DNA of 47,422 nucleotides from NCBI RefSeq assembly GCF_000421565.1, contig NZ_ATXG01000021.1, positions 1-47,422 on the forward strand, read 5' to 3'. The notes below the pieces were generated by a model that was given only the letters and a program-made list of their open reading frames with translations, was not told where the DNA came from and ran no database searches. Positions within the stretch are counted from its first letter, which is position 1; every line of letters starts with the position of its first letter. This DNA is from Agromyces subbeticus DSM 16689. Lineage in GTDB: Bacteria > Actinomycetota > Actinomycetes > Actinomycetales > Microbacteriaceae. Shown piece after piece: positions 36,132 through 44,479 of this stretch. Made by a program: the position numbers and the translations under genes.

Positions 36132-37181
36132 ATGCTCGCCACCGTCATCCACGCGCCCCGCGACATCCGTGTCGACACCGTCGCCGACCCCGTGCTCTCG
36201 ACCGGTGGCGACGCCATCGTGAAGGTCGTCGCCGCGTGCGTCTGCGGCTCCGACCTCTGGCCCTACCGCGGCATCACGCCGACGCACGAGCCGCATCGCA
36301 TCGGGCATGAGTTCGTCGGCGTCGTCGAGGCGGTGGGGGCGGATGTCGCCGCTGTCGCCGTCGGCGACTTCGTGATCGCCCCCTTCTACGTGTGCGACAA
36401 CACCTGTGCCAACTGCCGCAACGGCGTCTCGACCTCGTGCCTGAACGGCGGCTGGTGGGGCGGCGACGACCGTCTCGGCGCCTTCGCCGACGGCGGTCAG
36501 GGCGAGCGCGTGCGGGTGCCGCTGGCCGACGGCACGCTCGTGGTCGTGCCGGGCCCGATCGCCGACGACGAGGTGCCGGGGTTGCTGGCGCTCTCCGACG
36601 TCATGGGCACCGGCCACCACGCCGCCGTCTCGGCGGGTATCGCCCCCGGCGACTCGGTCGCGGTCGTCGGCGACGGCGCCGTCGGGCTGTGCGCGATCAT
36701 CGCGGCGAAGCGACTCGGCGCCACGACGATCATCGCGATGTCGCGGCATCCCGAGCGCCAGGCGCTCGCGCAGCGCTTCGGCGCGACCCATGTGGTCGCC
36801 GAGCGCGGCGACGAGGGCATCACCCGCGTGCAGGAGCTGACGGGCGGCATCGGCGCCGACCGGGTGCTCGAGTGCGTCGGCACGAAGGAGTCGATGGACC
36901 AGGCGATCCGCTCGACCCGCCCGGGCGGCATGGTCGGCTACGTCGGCGCGCCGAACGGCGGGCCCGAGCTGCCCGTGCGGCCGCTGTTCAATCGCAACGT
37001 CGGCGTCAACGGCGGCATCGCGCCGGTGCGCGGCTACATCGAAGAGCTGCTGCCCGACGTGCGGTCGGGAGCGATCGAGCCCGGGCTCGTCTTCGACCTC
37101 GAACTGCCGCTCACCGATGTCGCCGAGGCGTACGCCGCAATGGACGAGCGCCGCGCGATCAAGGTGCTGTTGCGGCCATGA
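36132..37181 (+). CDS. Zinc-dependent dehydrogenase (MDR family)
   Basis: 349-residue medium-chain dehydrogenase. The catalytic zinc region is ACVCGSDLWPYRGI with a GHEFVGVVEAVG histidine; the structural zinc cysteines are in YVCDNTCANCRNGVSTSC (four cysteines). Nucleotide motif VVGDGAVGLCAIIAAKRLG. The Trp/Gly-rich loop GGWWGGDDRLGAFADGGQGE is typical of a threonine/formaldehyde-type dehydrogenase subgroup common in actinobacteria. It has only about family-level similarity to the dehydrogenase at 17664. Leaderless start. The UPF0303 gene begins four bases before its end (ATGA), so the two are translated together. Substrate unknown. Confidence 0.92.
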   Translation: MLATVIHAPRDIRVDTVADPVLSTGGDAIVKVVAACVCGSDLWPYRGITPTHEPHRIGHEFVGVVEAVGADVAAVAVGDFVIAPFYVCDNTCANCRNGVSTSCLNGGWWGGDDRLGAFADGGQGERVRVPLADGTLVVVPGPIADDEVPGLLALSDVMGTGHHAAVSAGIAPGDSVAVVGDGAVGLCAIIAAKRLGATTIIAMSRHPERQALAQRFGATHVVAERGDEGITRVQELTGGIGADRVLECVGTKESMDQAIRSTRPGGMVGYVGAPNGGPELPVRPLFNRNVGVNGGIAPVRGYIEELLPDVRSGAIEPGLVFDLELPLTDVAEAYAAMDERRAIKVLLRP

Positions 37182-37648
37182 GCGAGTCACACGAGTTGCT
37201 CGACCGGCTCGTCGCCGAAGAGACCGAACTGCGGTTCGCGCGCTTCACCCTCGACGATGCATGGGAGCTCGGCGGCCGCCTTCGAGCGGCCGCCGCCGAA
37301 GCCCGCCTGCCGGTCGCCATCGCGATCTGGTTCGGGCCGCAGCGCGTGTTCCACACCGCGCTGCCCGGGGCGAGCGCCGACAACGACGCCTGGCTCGACC
37401 GCAAGCACCGCGTCGTCGAGCGGTTCGGCCGGGCGTCGATGCTCGTCGGCGAGGAGTTCCGCGCGAAGGGCGAGGACTTCGACGTGCACGCCCGCCTCGA
37501 CCCGCGCGAGTTCGCGGCGCACGGCGGCGTGGTGCCGATCCGCATCCGAGAAGCGGGCGTCATCGGTGCAGTCGGTGTCTCGGGGCTGCCGCAGCTGGCC
37601 GATCACGACCTCGTGGTCGAGCAGTTGCGCGCGTACTTGCGCGAGTAG
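37178..37648 (+). CDS. UPF0303 / HbpS-GlcG-like (heme-degrading domain) protein
   Basis: 156-residue protein matching the UPF0303 family, a branch of the GlcG/HbpS fold. Visible: ELLDRLVAEETELRFARFTL, AWELGGRLRAAAAEARLPVA, then AIWFGPQRVFHTALPGAS and AWLDRKHRVVERFGRASML. Databases annotate such proteins as heme-degrading because HbpS binds heme, but residue-level evidence for heme binding is not seen here. Its start overlaps the dehydrogenase stop (ATGA), implying coupled synthesis, and converges on the IclR gene (60 bp gap). It may handle a cofactor or metabolite of the dehydrogenase reaction; inference only. Confidence 0.86.
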   Translation: MSESHELLDRLVAEETELRFARFTLDDAWELGGRLRAAAAEARLPVAIAIWFGPQRVFHTALPGASADNDAWLDRKHRVVERFGRASMLVGEEFRAKGEDFDVHARLDPREFAAHGGVVPIRIREAGVIGAVGVSGLPQLADHDLVVEQLRAYLRE

Positions 37649-37708
37649 CGCGCCGGTGAGTCCCGTCGCTGATCGCCGTGACGCCGAGAGCCACCGGCGC
37701 CGCCCGGG

Positions 37709-38479
37709 TCACGGGGCCGCTGCGCCGGTTGCTCGGCTGTGCACCGGCAGCGGCAACGCCTCCGCGAGTGCCGCTGCGGCCTGACGGAGCAGACCGACGT
37801 GACGGGCGGCGGTCGAGATCCGCGAGACGGATGTCGCGAGTGCGAGCGCCCCGAGCAAGGCGCCGGCAGGCGACCGCACCGGCACGGCGAAGCACGCCCG
37901 ATCGGGTGAGAGCAAGCCGATCTGCTGGGTGTAGTCGAGCACTCGTGCCGCTTCGGCGATCTCGGCGAGATCATCGAGCGAGGCCGAACTCATGGCCGTC
38001 GCCGTCGCCGCAGGAACCTCTGCGAGGAGCAGGCGCCCGATCGCCGACCGGGCCGGGTCGCGGATGAGGCCGTGCGGATCCGAGATCGGGCTGCGACGAT
38101 CTTCGTCGACCAGCACGATGCCGGCATCCGCGAATCTCGCGAAGTGGATCGCCTGCCCCGTCTCGCGTCGCAGGGATTCGAGAACCTGCTCGTACCCGGC
38201 TGTTGCCGAGGTCGGGGCCACGAGATGCGCCAGCTCGACCACCCGCGCTCCGAGGATGAATCCCTTGAGATCGGGGCGGCGAAGCAGGAACTCGTCTTGC
38301 ACCAGGGAGTTCACGATGCGATAGACGGTGGCGCGCGGAACGTCGAGCGTGCGGGAGATGTCGTTCGCCGTGACTCCCGTGCGATGTCGTGCAACCTGCT
38401 CGAGGATCTCGAGCGCGAGGGCGATGTTGTTCGCACGTGGCGCTGCCACCGCCTCGGCACCGGGATCGCGACTCGGCAT
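37709..38479 (-). CDS. IclR family transcriptional regulator
   Basis: 256-residue regulator: N-terminal winged helix (ALEILEQVARHRTGVTANDI, SRTLDVPRATVYRIVNSL) and C-terminal effector domain (about 85-245) with GQAIHFARFADAGIVLVDED, ARSAIGRLLLAEVP and ACFAVPVRSPAGALLGALAL, the normal IclR order. Start ATG 38479 shares one base with the permease stop (TGATG), so permease and regulator form a translationally coupled operon and the regulator probably controls the permease by an autoregulatory loop. IclR family ligands are usually catabolic acids or their precursors. The frame extends to 39058 but the rest is a shadow of the permease. Confidence 0.93.
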   Translation of the reverse strand: MPSRDPGAEAVAAPRANNIALALEILEQVARHRTGVTANDISRTLDVPRATVYRIVNSLVQDEFLLRRPDLKGFILGARVVELAHLVAPTSATAGYEQVLESLRRETGQAIHFARFADAGIVLVDEDRRSPISDPHGLIRDPARSAIGRLLLAEVPAATATAMSSASLDDLAEIAEAARVLDYTQQIGLLSPDRACFAVPVRSPAGALLGALALATSVSRISTAARHVGLLRQAAAALAEALPLPVHSRATGAAAP

Positions 38480-40002
38480 CACCGGCTCGCGTCCGCCTGA
38501 GCGCCTGGTTCCGCGGCGGGGTGCGCCGGCCTGCCGGGCAGCCCGCCGATGGAATCGGAAGCCACAGGGCTGTCGTAGAGCCCGAGACGATCGGCGATGC
38601 CGAGCCGTCGCATCCGGAACAGGCACGCGACGACCGCGATGGTGCCGAGTACGACGGCGAGCACGAGCCCGGGTGCGAGCGATTCGTTCGCCGTCACGAC
38701 GTAGTGGGCGAGCGCTGAGGCGAGCGCGCCGGCGCAGATGAGTGCGAAGAGGGCGCTGCGCCAGGTGAACTCTCCGATGCGCACGAGGAACACGGGCGCG
38801 GCGATGCAGAGCAGCACCGACGCGGCGATGTAGCCGCAGACTGCTGCCGGCGAGGTATACGAGCGCAGGCCCTCGCCTGCGCCCGTGGCTGCGATCCAGA
38901 CGCACGGCACCGCAGTGACGCCCGCGGCGATGATCGCGGCGCCGAGCGCCGGGGTGCCGAACCGCTTCCACGTTCGCCCGAACGCCGCGGGCAGCAATTG
39001 CTCGCGGCTCATGGCGAACGCCAACCGCACGAGTGCGGTCGTCGAGGCGAGCGCGCACGCGAGGAACGACAGGGCGATGATGAGGTCGATCAGGGGGCCG
39101 AGGCCGGAGAGGCCGGCGTCGGCCGCGAGGGAGACGAGCGGCAGATCCATGGGGCCGGCCGAAGGCGCGGCGTCACCCGAGAGCTGGGCGGCCGCGCCGA
39201 TCAGGTAGACCACGCCGACGCCGAGCACCGTCCAGAGCAGCGCGCGCGGAATCGTCGCGAGCGGTCGGCGGGTCTCGGGCCCGAGGCCGGTGCCGCTCTC
39301 GAAGCCGATGAAGGCCACGAGCGCGACGCCGACGCCGGCGAGCACCGCGCCCGGATCGAACGGTGCGGACAGGTCGGGAACGAGGTCCGCGAGGTTCCAG
39401 CCGGTGCTGTTCAGCACGACGATCGACACGGTGAGGATCATCGCGACCGCGAGAATCTCGATCACGAGCATGACGCGGGTCGAGAGCCGCAGGCCGCACG
39501 CGATGACCGTGGTGATGATCACACCGAACCCGACGATCACGGCGGGAAGGAGCCAGCCGGGCGGCTCCGCGCCGGTGGCATGCCCGATCAGCGAAACACT
39601 GCGCCGTGACGCGTTCATGAGGGTGCTCGCGGCGATGCCGCCGTATCCGAGTGCCAGTGCGACGCCCGCCACGATGCCGGCGACGGGCCCGAGGCCGCGG
39701 GCCACGAAGGTGTAGAGCGATCCGGTGCTCGCGATGCGCCGGGCGAACACCGAGATGGTCAACGCCAGCAGCACCGCGATGCCGAGCGTGACCAGGAGGG
39801 AGACGAAGGCGAACGAGCCGGCGCGCTCGCCGAGTGCGAGGGGGTTCACGAGCACCACGCCCGCCGGAGCGACCGCCGCGACGGACTGCCCCGTGACATC
39901 CCAGCCGCCGATCGTGCGTCGTCGCAGGCCGTGCACCGGGGACGTCGTTTCGAGGCCGGCGATCGGCTGGCGTTCGGCGATGGCCCGTTCGAGTGCCCGC
40001 AC
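38479..40002 (-). CDS. APC family permease
   Basis: 507-residue amino acid/amine transporter with about 12 helices. It has TIGGWDVTGQSVAAVAPAGV, then RRIASTGSLYTFVARGLGPV and FIGFESGTGLGPETRRPLATIP (split), the APC core, and AMSREQLLPAAFGRTWKRFG. GTG start at 40002 with GGAGGGAGACTC upstream. A paralogue of the permease at 18797. Followed directly by the IclR gene. Context of a Zn-dehydrogenase on the other strand nearby (36132) suggests import of a substrate then oxidised, as in the first APC-ADH locus. Substrate unknown. Confidence 0.92.
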   Translation of the reverse strand: MRALERAIAERQPIAGLETTSPVHGLRRRTIGGWDVTGQSVAAVAPAGVVLVNPLALGERAGSFAFVSLLVTLGIAVLLALTISVFARRIASTGSLYTFVARGLGPVAGIVAGVALALGYGGIAASTLMNASRRSVSLIGHATGAEPPGWLLPAVIVGFGVIITTVIACGLRLSTRVMLVIEILAVAMILTVSIVVLNSTGWNLADLVPDLSAPFDPGAVLAGVGVALVAFIGFESGTGLGPETRRPLATIPRALLWTVLGVGVVYLIGAAAQLSGDAAPSAGPMDLPLVSLAADAGLSGLGPLIDLIIALSFLACALASTTALVRLAFAMSREQLLPAAFGRTWKRFGTPALGAAIIAAGVTAVPCVWIAATGAGEGLRSYTSPAAVCGYIAASVLLCIAAPVFLVRIGEFTWRSALFALICAGALASALAHYVVTANESLAPGLVLAVVLGTIAVVACLFRMRRLGIADRLGLYDSPVASDSIGGLPGRPAHPAAEPGAQADASR

Positions 40003-40239
40003 GAGTCTCCCTCCGCCTCGGGCAGGTTAACGCGAGCACGTTGCCGACGGGTCTCGCTCGGATTTCGGTCGGATGACGCGGGGTGGGACGCCGAAGGGGT
40101 GAAGCAGCCGAAGTGTCCATTCGCGCATCCACGAACTTCCCCCACGGGCAACAGTGGCGAAACAGGCGGTGGCGAGACTCACGACACGCCATTCGGCCGT
40201 GAGCGCCCGGTGGTCCATCAGCACAGCGAAAGGATGCTC

Positions 40240-41079
40240 GTGAAACATCCAGTTCAACGCCCGCCCGGCTCCGATGCCACGGAACCGGCGGAGGCCGGGC
40301 CACGTCTTCGGAAGTCGAGAGTCCTCGGCATCGCCTCCATCGCCGCATCCGCGGGCGCTGTCATCGTGCTGGCCGTCGCGACGCAGGTCGCGGTGCAGGC
40401 CACGAGCGAGGAGCCCGACGCCGCGTCGGCGCCGATCGCGGCCGAGTCGACCGACGAGAACGCGCCCGAGAAGGCCGAGACGCTCGCGCCACCGGCCGAG
40501 ATCCCCGCAGCCTACGACCAGCTGGCCGGTGACGAGGTGGCGTACGTGCGCTTCCTCGTGAGCCAGTCGGCCGACTTCACGGCGGGTTCCGACCTCTTCG
40601 GCGGCACCGGCCTGCAGTACCTCTCGACGGATGTCGCCGACCCCTCCTTCCACAGCGACGGGCAGCGACGACTCACGCTGCTGTACTACGACTACGCGAG
40701 CAATGAGCTCGTCAGCTTCCTCGTGAACGTCACGAGCGGCGCCATCGAGGAGGTGCAGCGCGGCACGGGGTCGCAGCCAGCACCGACCGACGCCGAGACG
40801 TTGTACGCGTGGGAGCTGCTGCTCGCCGATCCTGCCGCGTCGGCAGAGCTCGGCACCGAGTTCGCCTCGTACACGGGCGGTGCCGCGCTCACCCGCGACG
40901 CGGCATCCGTGGAACTCAGCGCCCATTCGTTCACGACCGACGCCGCCTCGTTCGGGGCCGAGTCCTGCGGCATCGAGCGGTGCGTGCAGGTGCTCGCGCA
41001 GGTCGACGGCGGCCCCTACCTCACGACGAGCACCTACGTCGTGAATCTCTCGACCCAGACCGTTCTGCCCGTTTCATGA
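40240..41079 (+). CDS. Membrane-anchored secreted protein of unknown function
   Basis: About 279-residue protein. A charged N-terminal cytoplasmic tail (~25 residues) is followed by one hydrophobic segment (LGIASIAASAGAVIVLAVAT) and an extracytoplasmic part with a Pro/Ala/Glu-rich linker. The domain after it contains YVRFLVSQSADFTAGSDLFG, RRLTLLYYDYASNELVSFLV and a closing CGIERCVQVLAQVDGGPYLT STYVVNLSTQTVLPV (split), with a likely disulfide in CGIERC. No family recognised. I chose the GTG at 40240, since GAAAGGA lies 5 bases before it, over the ATG at 40234 that follows AAAGG directly. It lies 14 bp before the copper amine oxidase gene and is probably its partner. Confidence 0.75.
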   Translation: MKHPVQRPPGSDATEPAEAGPRLRKSRVLGIASIAASAGAVIVLAVATQVAVQATSEEPDAASAPIAAESTDENAPEKAETLAPPAEIPAAYDQLAGDEVAYVRFLVSQSADFTAGSDLFGGTGLQYLSTDVADPSFHSDGQRRLTLLYYDYASNELVSFLVNVTSGAIEEVQRGTGSQPAPTDAETLYAWELLLADPAASAELGTEFASYTGGAALTRDAASVELSAHSFTTDAASFGAESCGIERCVQVLAQVDGGPYLTTSTYVVNLSTQTVLPVS

Positions 41080-41093
41080 ACCAGGAGACTTCC

Positions 41094-42944
41094 ATGACCA
41101 AACGTTTCGGAGCGCTCGCGCTCGCGGGAACCATCGCCGCCGGCGGCCTGCTGCTCGTGCCGATCAGCGGCGCATCGGCACAGACCGTCACCGAGGCATC
41201 CTGCTCGGGCGAATCGCTCGTGCAGGAGACGCTCGACGCCGGCTCCGGTTGGGAGATGTGCTGGCGCATCGACACCTATCGAGGGCTCGTGCTCGACAAG
41301 GTCGCGTATCAGCCACGGGATGAAGCGGCGCCGATCATGGTGCTCGACTCGATCGCGCTCGCCCAGCTCAACGTGCCGTACGACACCGGCGCCACCGAGT
41401 ACAACGACGTCACCACCTATCAGGTCGGTGGCCGGCGGCTCCAGGCCATCACCGACGTCGACTGCCCCGTCGGCGAGGTGCGCACCGCGTGGACGGATGC
41501 CGCTCGCGGCGAGATCCCCGCGATCTGCATCGGCGAGGAGGACTCGGGACTGGCGTACCGCTCGAACATCACGAACGACGCGGTGTACGCCGCGCAGGGC
41601 ACCGACCTCGTGCTGCACACGGTGTCGCGCATCGGCTGGTACGAGTACCAGACCGAGTACCGCTTCCACGATGACGGCGAGGTGTCGGTGCGCCTCGGCG
41701 CCACTGGCGACCTCTCGCCGAACGACTACACGAACGTCGTCAACCAGGGCTGGCCGCTCGGCGAGGGCGACACCGACCACGCCGTGAACCACTACCACTC
41801 GGCCTTCTGGCGAGTGGACTTCGGCATCGACAGCGCCGAGGAGCAGGTCGTCGAGAAGTTCGACACCGATCCCACCGGCGAGCACGGCACGACCGGCGAC
41901 ACGGGCCATACCGCGATCCTCGACACGCAGCTCACGTCGGTCGACACCGAGGGCAAGGTGATCGTCGACAACCGCGAGGCGTACCGCGTCGTGAACCCCG
42001 ACAGCATCAACGCCGACGGGCACGCCCGCTCGTACGAGATCATCGTCGACCGCGATCAGGCCTACAACCTGAATCCCGAGACCGACTACGACATCGCCTT
42101 CACGAGCGCGAAGTCCGATGAGGTGCACGCGTCGTACAACCTGATCCCGCGCAAGGCGAACCAGGGTGTGACCGACTACATCGCCGACGGCGAGACCCTC
42201 GAGGACCCGGTCGCCTGGGTCAACGTCGGCTTCCACCACATCAACCGCGACGAGGACCAGAGCCCCATGCCGATCCACTGGCAGGGCTTCACCCTCTACC
42301 CGCGCGACGTGACGTCGCAGAACCCGATCATCCCCGAAGGACGCAAGTGGGTGAACGGCGACATGCGCGGTGTTCCGAACCCGAACATCCCGACCACGCC
42401 CCCGACGACGGCGCCGCCGACCACGCCGCCCACCACGGCGCCGCCGACCACCACCCCGCCGACCACCACGCCGCCGACGACCACTCCGCCGACGACCACG
42501 CCGCCCGGCGGTGGCGGTGCCTCGACGGGTGCGGTCGAGTTCGGATCAGGTGAAGTCACGCCCGGAAGCACGCAGTCGGTCACCGCATCGGGCTTCACCC
42601 CGGGCGAGTCGGTGAGTGCCGTGCTGCACTCCGACCCGATCGACGTCGGCACCTACCTCGCAGATGAGGAGGGCGACGTGAAGTTCCAGTTCCTGGTGCC
42701 GACCGACCTCCCGCTCGGCGAGCACCGTCTCGTGCTCACCGGGCAGACATCGTCGGTGACGGCCGAGGGCACCTTCACGGTGGCCGGGGCGACCGTCGCC
42801 TCGGTGTTCGAGGTGCTCGGCAACACGGGCAGCAACGCGAACGTGCTCGCCACGGTCGGCGCCCTGCTGCTGTTCGCCGGCGCGGGCCTCGGCTTCGCCG
42901 GCTGGTACCGCCGCCGCCACGAGTCGGGCGTCGTCGCCGCCTGA
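41094..42944 (+). CDS. Secreted copper amine oxidase-like protein with C-terminal anchor
   Basis: 616-residue surface protein. Signal peptide (MTKRFGALALAGTIAAGGLL, cleavage near ASA-QT). The body aligns by eye to copper amine oxidases: RGLVLDKVAYQPRDEAAPIM, catalytic-base region EYNDVTTYQVGG (Asp105), AICIGEEDSGLAYRSN, cofactor region IGWYEYQTEYRF (candidate TPQ Tyr183), copper ligands HYH (His233, His235) and a third His in FHHINRDEDQSPMP (381/382), then QGFTLYPRDV. The residue before the cofactor Tyr is Trp182 instead of the consensus Asn. A Pro-Thr repeat linker (~430-470), an Ig-like domain and a tail with LGNTGS (575-580), a membrane helix and RRRH follow. CAGGAG precedes the ATG. If active it would oxidise primary amines, producing aldehyde, ammonia and peroxide, at the cell surface. 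Confidence 0.87.
   Translation: MTKRFGALALAGTIAAGGLLLVPISGASAQTVTEASCSGESLVQETLDAGSGWEMCWRIDTYRGLVLDKVAYQPRDEAAPIMVLDSIALAQLNVPYDTGATEYNDVTTYQVGGRRLQAITDVDCPVGEVRTAWTDAARGEIPAICIGEEDSGLAYRSNITNDAVYAAQGTDLVLHTVSRIGWYEYQTEYRFHDDGEVSVRLGATGDLSPNDYTNVVNQGWPLGEGDTDHAVNHYHSAFWRVDFGIDSAEEQVVEKFDTDPTGEHGTTGDTGHTAILDTQLTSVDTEGKVIVDNREAYRVVNPDSINADGHARSYEIIVDRDQAYNLNPETDYDIAFTSAKSDEVHASYNLIPRKANQGVTDYIADGETLEDPVAWVNVGFHHINRDEDQSPMPIHWQGFTLYPRDVTSQNPIIPEGRKWVNGDMRGVPNPNIPTTPPTTAPPTTPPTTAPPTTTPPTTTPPTTTPPTTTPPGGGGASTGAVEFGSGEVTPGSTQSVTASGFTPGESVSAVLHSDPIDVGTYLADEEGDVKFQFLVPTDLPLGEHRLVLTGQTSSVTAEGTFTVAGATVASVFEVLGNTGSNANVLATVGALLLFAGAGLGFAGWYRRRHESGVVAA
42390..42506 (+). repeat. Pro-Thr codon repeat in the amine oxidase linker
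   Basis: Tandem, slightly variable CCG-ACC-ACC/CCG-ACG-ACC units encode PTTPP/PTTTPP repeats, an extended cell-wall-spanning linker. Near-identical units make it prone to copy-number change. Confidence 0.9.
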
Positions 42945-42953
42945 CACCGATCG

Positions 42954-42992
42954 CCGTGGGTGGTCGTGGCCTCGAGCCACGGCCACCCACGG
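42954..42992 (+). terminator. Hairpin terminator of the amine oxidase operon
   Basis: CCGTGGGTGGTCGTGGC (42954-42970) pairs with GCCACGGCCACCCACGG (42976-42992) over 17 bp, one T-G pair and a five-base loop. It lies nine bases after the amine oxidase stop and just before the ribosome site of the DUF305 gene, so read-through or a separate promoter must supply that gene. Confidence 0.82.
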
Positions 42993-43012
42993 CCGCATCC
43001 CGGAGGAACAGC

Positions 43013-43750
43013 ATGACTCGATCGCGTCTGGCCGGCGCATCCGCCCTCATCGCGGGTGCCATCGCCCTGACCTCGCTGGGCGTCGTGGGCGTCTCGCTGA
43101 TCGCCCCGGCTCCGCCCGCGACCGTTCTCGCCGCCGGCGCGGGCGGAGCAGTCGTCGCCGAGTTCCCGGTCTCGGCCGACTACTGCTACGTCGAGGCGAT
43201 GATCCCGCACCACGAGCAGGCACTCGAGCTCAGCGGCATCGTGCTCGACGAGCCGTCGGCGGGCGAACGCGTTCGAGCGCTGGCCGAGTTCATCGTCACC
43301 GACCAGACGCGTGAGATCGAGGCGATGGAGGCGTGGCGGGATGCGTGGACCGCTGCCGATCGGACTCCGCCCGAGGCTGCCGCACCGGCCGCCGGCGGGC
43401 ACGACGGTCACGCGGCCCACGGTTCCGCAGCCGCACCGGCCGCACCGCCGACGCCGACCATCCAGGCGGCTGAGGGGTGCGAGGCGCACGGCGGTGCAGC
43501 GGGGCATGGCGGCATGCAGGGCATGGCCACCCCTGCGCAGCTCGACGCGCTCCGTTCGAGTGACGGAGTCGCGGCCGAGCGCATGTTCCTCGAACTGATG
43601 ATCGTGCATCACGAGGGTGCCCTCGTGATGGCGCGCACGGCCGTCGCCGAGGGTGAGAACGCCTTCACTCGGGCGTCGGCCAAGCATGTGCTCATCGAGC
43701 AGGCGCGCGAGATCGCCGCGATGGGCGCGATCATCGAGGAACTCGGGTGA
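43013..43750 (+). CDS. Secreted DUF305 protein with two His-His motifs
   Basis: 245-residue exported protein. Signal/anchor MTRSRLAGASALIAGAIALT then SLGVVGVSLI. DUF305 core in two halves: DYCYVEAMIPHHEQALELSG and LELMIVHHEGALVMARTAVA, each with the MxxHHxxA pattern and a downstream REIEAM/REIAAM helix. Between them is a His/Gly/Met-rich stretch (GGHDGHAAHG, AHGGAAGHGGMQGM), a plausible metal-binding region. DUF305 proteins are associated with copper handling in several bacteria. Its place after the copper amine oxidase is suggestive. GGAGGAACAGC precedes ATG. The last four bases overlap the GTG start of the signal peptidase gene. Confidence 0.9.
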   Translation: MTRSRLAGASALIAGAIALTSLGVVGVSLIAPAPPATVLAAGAGGAVVAEFPVSADYCYVEAMIPHHEQALELSGIVLDEPSAGERVRALAEFIVTDQTREIEAMEAWRDAWTAADRTPPEAAAPAAGGHDGHAAHGSAAAPAAPPTPTIQAAEGCEAHGGAAGHGGMQGMATPAQLDALRSSDGVAAERMFLELMIVHHEGALVMARTAVAEGENAFTRASAKHVLIEQAREIAAMGAIIEELG

Positions 43751-44289
43751 CGGCCCCGCCGACCGAGCGGATGCGCGGTGCCGCGGCGCTTCGCCCCGTG
43801 CTCATCGCGGTTGCACCGGCGCTGCTCGCACTCGGAGCGGCGCTCGCCTTCGGCGTCGGACACGTCAGCCATGAGTCGATGCGGCCCGGCCTCGAACCCG
43901 GCGACGCCGTGGTGTTCGATCGGGTGGTGCCTCCCGCTCGGGGGGACGTCGTCGTCGTGGCGGACCCCGGCGGTTGGTCATCGGTCGATGGGGCACTGCT
44001 CGTGAAGCGCGTCATCGCGGTCGGCGGAGATCGAGTCGTGTGCTGCGAGGTCGGCACCGGGCGGCTGATGCTGAACGGCGCAGCGCTCGATGAGTCGTAC
44101 GTGCTCGACGCGTCACGCCCGGGCGGGGTGATTCCGTTCGATGTCAGGGTGGCAGACGGCTCGCTCTGGCTCGTCGGTGACAACCGCGCGGCCTCCCACG
44201 ACTCTCGCGCCGAGGTGTCGTCGCCGTCGGGCGGCACGGTGCCCGGCGATCAGGTGCTCGGGGTGGTGCGGGCGACGGTGCCCTGGTAG
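43747..44289 (+). CDS. Signal peptidase I (S26 family)
   Basis: 180-residue membrane peptidase. One N-terminal helix (about 14-36), then catalytic Ser44 in SHESMRPGLEPGD, catalytic Lys87 in LLVKRVIAVGGD, and the box E-like GDNRAASHDSR, all in S26 order. GTG start overlapping the DUF305 stop (GTGA) implies translational coupling. Shorter than the housekeeping LepB of actinobacteria, so likely an accessory peptidase dedicated to neighbouring exported proteins; that is inference. S26 type I enzymes cleave signal peptides at the outer membrane face. Confidence 0.9.
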   Translation: MTAPPTERMRGAAALRPVLIAVAPALLALGAALAFGVGHVSHESMRPGLEPGDAVVFDRVVPPARGDVVVVADPGGWSSVDGALLVKRVIAVGGDRVVCCEVGTGRLMLNGAALDESYVLDASRPGGVIPFDVRVADGSLWLVGDNRAASHDSRAEVSSPSGGTVPGDQVLGVVRATVPW

Positions 44290-44312
44290 CCACTGGCCAC
44301 ACACGGCGCGCG

Positions 44313-44331
44313 CCGCGCGGGAGCCGCGCGG
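44313..44331 (+). terminator. Possible hairpin after the signal peptidase gene
   Basis: CCGCGCGG-gag-CCGCGCGG: two self-complementary 8-mers that can pair, 24 bp after the stop. Simple G/C sequence, so partly chance. The 190-bp gap to the next gene holds no other candidate. Confidence 0.4.
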
Positions 44332-44440
44332 GCTACTCGCCGACGAGCACGAGCACGAGCTCTTCGATTCGGCCAAGACGATCGGCGCGCCTACCCCGTG
44401 AACGGGGGGCACGCCGGCCGGCCACGAACCGAAGCGTTCC

Positions 44441-44456
44441 CCCTAGGCTGCTAGGG
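44441..44456 (+). promoter_or_regulatory. -10 box inside a short inverted repeat
   Basis: CCCTAG-gctg-CTAGGG is a perfect 6-bp inverted repeat containing TAGGCT (44444-44449) as a -10. The TTG start at 44480 lies 31 bases downstream, with AGG at 44468-44470 as a weak ribosome site. The repeat over the -10 could be an operator. Confidence 0.45.
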
Positions 44457-44479
44457 CCCGAACAGACAGGATCCCCACG

